From: an uncultured Marinilabiliaceae bacterium
Lineage (GTDB): Bacteria; Bacteroidota; Bacteroidia; Bacteroidales; Marinilabiliaceae
Assembly (NCBI GenBank): GCA_905235955.1
Contig: CAJONN010000064.1
Span: forward strand, 1 to 9,447
Reading direction: 5' to 3'
Length of the DNA: 9,447 bases
The position numbers and the translations under genes were made by a program. The notes beneath the pieces are model-generated. The model did no database searches. It worked only from the letters and a program-made list of their open reading frames with translations, and was not told the origin of the DNA. Below, one piece after another: positions 6,693-9,447 of this stretch. Position 1 is the first letter of the stretch. Each line of letters starts with the position of its first letter.

Positions 6693-7676
6693 TTATTCTT
6701 GTAGTTTTATATTATCGAGGCAAAAAAATGGTGGAAAGTCGTCTATGCTCGATTCTATTTCAAAAGCCAATCCGTATACATTGCCCAACTGCTTTAAACT
6801 CAGCGCACTCCACTCTGTTTGGCGGATATATTTTGCTGGGTTATCAAATCGGCAATCGACCAAATTGTATGTTGTTTCGCTCACTTTATTGCCGTTGTTA
6901 TCCAAGCCATTGATGTGCAAAGTAACATAGTCGTATGCGTTAGGATATGCTATTTGCACTGTGCTATCGGCCGAAATGTAGCCAAACTTTGAAACCAAAT
7001 AGGCAAAATTATCAGAAGTAATGTCGATTGACTTAATGGTATAAGCTCTGTCGAACATCACAACGGCACCGGGCGAATAACAGCTGACTGCCATATATGC
7101 GTTTTGCGTAGTGTTAGAATATGCACAACCTATGCACGATGTAGTGAGCGTTGTGCTTTTTGATGTGCTATTGCTAAAGGCAAAACCACTCCACATTGTA
7201 GTATCGGCATTGATAGCATTGGAGAATATGGCATGTTGTGTAATGAAGTTGCTCAATGTATCTGGCAACATATATAGACCACTCTTGGTTGGCACACTAA
7301 AGTTGCTAAATTGGCTAAAATCAATAGCTTCAACTACTGATATTGCGATATTATAGCTGTCAGAGCCATTGCTATTTTCTACACTAAACGAAAGTTCGTA
7401 GTCGCTAAGTGCCTGTGGAACAAACTCATATTCAAGTGTAGTAGCAACTATATTGCCATTTTGCATCCATTGGTAAGTTGAATTGCGATCGTAGGTTATT
7501 TTGGGCGACAAAACGAGAGTGTCGGCAAGAGTTATTTCAAACTTTCCGTCAGAGGCAAAATATATGGTTGGTGCTGGCACGTCAGTGTCGGTGTCGGCAC
7601 AACTTGCAACAAGCATAGCTGCACCTACTGAGAGCAAATACAATATTGATGAATACGTATTTTTATATGTCAGCAT
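6693..7676 (-). CDS. DUF4465 domain lipoprotein with N-terminal Ig/PKD-like domain
   Basis: 327-residue exported lipoprotein of unknown function. A signal peptide ends in the lipobox VASC with Cys26, followed by an acidic tail (ADTDTD); acidic residues after the Cys can act as a surface-export signal in Bacteroidetes, so surface exposure is possible. Residues about 36-115 look like a PKD/Ig-like beta domain (TYQWMQNGN, DYELSFSVENSNGSD). Residues about 120-327 match DUF4465: MWSGFAFSNST from 161, a YDYVTLHINGLDNNG strand, a WSALSLKQLG turn and the closing FFCLDNIKLQE. A CIGC pair lies at 181-184. Members of this family often accompany surface or adhesion genes and their role is undefined. Translation follows the upstream thioredoxin-fold gene after 6 nt, so co-expression is likely. 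Confidence 0.85.
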   Translation of the reverse strand: MLTYKNTYSSILYLLSVGAAMLVASCADTDTDVPAPTIYFASDGKFEITLADTLVLSPKITYDRNSTYQWMQNGNIVATTLEYEFVPQALSDYELSFSVENSNGSDSYNIAISVVEAIDFSQFSNFSVPTKSGLYMLPDTLSNFITQHAIFSNAINADTTMWSGFAFSNSTSKSTTLTTSCIGCAYSNTTQNAYMAVSCYSPGAVVMFDRAYTIKSIDITSDNFAYLVSKFGYISADSTVQIAYPNAYDYVTLHINGLDNNGNKVSETTYNLVDCRFDNPAKYIRQTEWSALSLKQLGNVYGLAFEIESSIDDFPPFFCLDNIKLQE

Positions 7677-7682
7677 ATCAGT

Positions 7683-9107
7683 TTATTTTTTCATATTTGA
7701 GAAATGGAAATCGAGGAAGCCACCAATTTGGTCAACGCCTATGCGCTTGGCTATTATGGTTTTATCTTTGTCGAGAATGAATATTTGCGGTGTGCTATTG
7801 ATGTTGTAATAAGTTCTGAAGTTAGTTCGACGATATGGATCGTATACGTTGATCCACTCTTCGAGTTGATGTTCTTCAATAAACTCAGCCCAAGGTTCGT
7901 ATTCTGCTTGGCAATAGACGGCAAATATTTTGATGCCCGTAGATGCATATTTGTCCCAAACTTCTTTTTTCAGTGCCGGAATCTCTTTTTTACAGTGTCC
8001 GCACGAAGGCTCCCAAAATACGAGGATGGTAAATGGTGCATCAACTTCGCTAAGTGTAAAATATTCGCCTTTATTTACCGATGGCATTTTCTTTAGGTCA
8101 ACAGCTTTCCGATTGACAAGTGTATATCTGATTTTTTCAACTTGTTCGCGCAAGTCGGTAATAAATTTTTCTTCAGTCCACGGACATTTTCCTGCCAAAT
8201 AATAGTTGTCGGCAATGGCAACAAGTGCAGCGTCCATACCCATTATCTTGCTGTTGTTCACATGGTTATACAGATGCGATGTAACAAAGCGATAACACTC
8301 TTCATTGGCTTTTGTAAGTTCAATTATGCGCAAGCACTCAGCTGCTACGGTGTCAGGTGTTTGTGGCAACACTTCGTCTATGTAGCGGTCGAGTTTGTTT
8401 ACAAAATATGGTGTACGCAGTATGCGGTCGTCGGTGAGGTGCAAATTGTCGAAGTAGTGGTTGCGATAGTAGTAGTAGCCTTTCATGCGCGATAGTGAGT
8501 CGCTTAGTGCTTGGGTTGGCGCATCTACCTTTATTTCAGGCACTTCTATTTCTCTAAGTCCATCGAGGAAGATACCCAAGCAGTTATTGGCATTAGCAGC
8601 TATCATATCGTTGTTTTTCTGCTTTATTTCTTTGTCGATGTCAGAATATTCAGTTTTTATTTTGGCACGCAGTTGGTCGTTGCCTTCAGCTGTTTTGTAT
8701 TGCTCTGACAATTCGTGAATTTTTTGTTGTCGGTCACCCAAATAGTTCTGATATTCAAGGAAATCGGTTAGCATCTGACAACCTTTCACCTTTGCGCGTT
8801 TGGCTGGGTTGGGTAATGTGTCGCAAGTAAGTTCAAACGATTGGTCGTCGCCTATTATTATGTCAAAATATGTTTTATCTGGGAAGTAGATAAGGTAGAT
8901 TCCTTCGTCGTATTTATCTCTTTGTTTAAAATGTGCCAAGCCTTTGTCATTGGTTATGACGGTGTCTTTCACAAGCATTGTGCCGTTGTAGTAGTAGCCC
9001 ATTACAACTGGAGCATTGAAATAGTTTGTTACATTTACTTTGATGTCGACTTGTGCAGATACGATGTTGGCTATAAGTGCCAATGATAATGCAAAAATAT
9101 ATTTCAT
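7683..9107 (-). CDS. Secreted DUF5106-like/thioredoxin-fold (TlpA-type) oxidoreductase
   Basis: 474 residues, first gene of the minus-strand operon. A Sec signal peptide (MKYIFALSLALIANIVSA, cleavage before Gln19) sends it to the periplasm; no lipobox. Residues about 20-100 look like the beta domain (DUF4369-like) seen in Bacteroidetes TlpA proteins. A helical middle of about 120-335 resembles DUF5106. The C-terminal thioredoxin-like domain (about 345-474) has the redox motif WEPSCGHC with Cys369 and Cys372, and the cis-proline loop STPQIFILD with Pro440. The CxxC pair is a PDI-like CGHC, a motif usually found in oxidising or isomerising enzymes but also in TlpA-type reductases. Likely role is thiol-disulfide exchange or peroxide defence in the envelope, with the substrate unknown. 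An extra Cys399 lies between them. Start chosen as the first ATG before a clean signal peptide. Confidence 0.88.
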   Translation of the reverse strand: MKYIFALSLALIANIVSAQVDIKVNVTNYFNAPVVMGYYYNGTMLVKDTVITNDKGLAHFKQRDKYDEGIYLIYFPDKTYFDIIIGDDQSFELTCDTLPNPAKRAKVKGCQMLTDFLEYQNYLGDRQQKIHELSEQYKTAEGNDQLRAKIKTEYSDIDKEIKQKNNDMIAANANNCLGIFLDGLREIEVPEIKVDAPTQALSDSLSRMKGYYYYRNHYFDNLHLTDDRILRTPYFVNKLDRYIDEVLPQTPDTVAAECLRIIELTKANEECYRFVTSHLYNHVNNSKIMGMDAALVAIADNYYLAGKCPWTEEKFITDLREQVEKIRYTLVNRKAVDLKKMPSVNKGEYFTLSEVDAPFTILVFWEPSCGHCKKEIPALKKEVWDKYASTGIKIFAVYCQAEYEPWAEFIEEHQLEEWINVYDPYRRTNFRTYYNINSTPQIFILDKDKTIIAKRIGVDQIGGFLDFHFSNMKK

Positions 9108-9128
9108 TGTTTCTGTTATATTTTATTG

Positions 9129-9136
9129 CAAAGATA
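9129..9136 (-). promoter_or_regulatory. Candidate -7 box of the minus-strand operon
   Basis: On the minus strand the sequence reads TATCTTTG, an exact match to TAnnTTTG. It lies 21 nt upstream of the start codon at 9107, giving a very short leader. A TTTG -33 box at the usual spacing is not evident (only GTTA), so support is partial. Confidence 0.5.
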
Positions 9137-9180
9137 AAAATTATAATTGCTAATAACGGAAAAAGGTGGTTGTAAAAGGA

Positions 9181-9215
9181 AAGACTTTGCTACATTTTTT
9201 TTGTAGCAAAGTCTT
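9181..9215. terminator. Perfect 14-bp stem-loop with T7 loop, possible terminator
   Basis: AAGACTTTGCTACA (9181-9194) pairs exactly with 9202-9215 around a loop of seven T. It lies upstream of the operon promoter, so it is not in the operon leader. Flanking sequence is only moderately T-rich on either side (TCCTTTTACA follows on the minus strand), so it may end transcription coming from the right. Strand of action is unsettled. Confidence 0.5.
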
Positions 9216-9239
9216 ACAACTTATAATTTTAGAGTTTAT

Positions 9240-9434
9240 AACTCAAGTTTCGCAAGTAGAAATGTACTACAAACAAATTTTCAAACACAGCTTTTTCATT
9301 AGTCTTTTACTTTTTATTTCGCTACGCTCAATCATCTTCGGGTCTGTACCGACAGAAAAAGTAACAAAAAGAACTCGTCGCTGTTGCCACTCCGCTAAAA
9401 ATTATCTTCGCTTCGCTAAACGATTTTAAACTCG
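9240..9434 (-). repeat. Right copy of long inverted repeat
   Basis: This stretch is the reverse complement of 1-166. Its inner edge at 9240 corresponds to 166 and its position 9434 to base 1. A 28-nt insertion at 9316-9343, containing a GAGCGTAGCGA module (read on the minus strand), splits the hairpin that is intact at 69-100. The end of the window (9435-9447) continues past the left copy with another GAGCGAAGCGA module, so the repeat probably goes on beyond the window. Both copies point the same end towards a gene start: htpG at left, the thioredoxin-fold gene at right. Confidence 0.9.
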
Positions 9435-9447
9435 CTTCGCTCAAACA

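Noticed and set aside
9166..9429. 87-residue plus-strand frame across the hairpin and right repeat.
   Set aside because: It covers a non-coding repeat; the 1-nt and 28-nt indels between the repeat copies would break the frame, and it has no known motif.
1..9447. A composite transposon bounded by terminal inverted repeats.
   Set aside because: No transposase, integrase or resolvase lies between the repeats, the cargo includes the housekeeping genes htpG and rho, and no target-site duplication can be judged because the left copy is cut by the window.

Overview
The window looks like chromosomal DNA of a Bacteroidota bacterium, most likely order Bacteroidales. Several things point there: AT-rich intergenic DNA with promoter -7 boxes of the Bacteroidetes TAnnTTTG type, a Rho with a long Asn/Gln/Glu-rich insertion, an HtpG of the longer Bacteroidetes form, and genes for DUF4465 and DUF5106-type proteins, which are typical of that phylum. 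I cannot place it below order level.

Layout. Positions 1-166 are one copy of a long repeat. A promoter region with a good sigma-54-like -24/-12 element (283-298) leads into htpG (357-2411, Hsp90 chaperone), which ends in a strong hairpin terminator. An intergenic stretch carrying a Bacteroidetes-type promoter leads into rho (2698-4380, transcription terminator), followed by its own hairpin terminator. Another -7 box precedes a MalY/PatB-type C-S lyase (4541-5716). These three genes are on the plus strand and each seems to be its own transcription unit. From 9107 back to 5713 the minus strand carries a tight four-gene operon (gaps 6, 12 and 2 nt): a secreted DUF5106-like/thioredoxin-fold protein, a DUF4465 lipoprotein, a small BamE-like lipoprotein and an unrecognised cytosolic protein. 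Its last gene meets patB tail to tail with a 4-nt overlap. The right edge (9240-9434) is a second copy of the left-edge repeat in inverted orientation.

How the parts relate. The plus-strand genes are housekeeping genes (protein folding, transcription termination, sulfur amino acid metabolism). The minus-strand operon probably serves the cell envelope: three of its four products carry export signals, one with a CGHC redox centre. Its substrate is not evident from the sequence.

The items most worth a second look are the inverted repeat pair that brackets the window (with an intact hairpin in one copy and a 28-nt insertion in the other), the sigma-54-like element over htpG, and the uncharacterised envelope operon. 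I see no transposase, CRISPR array, tRNA, rRNA or toxin/defence genes. I found no clear evidence of a wholly new system.
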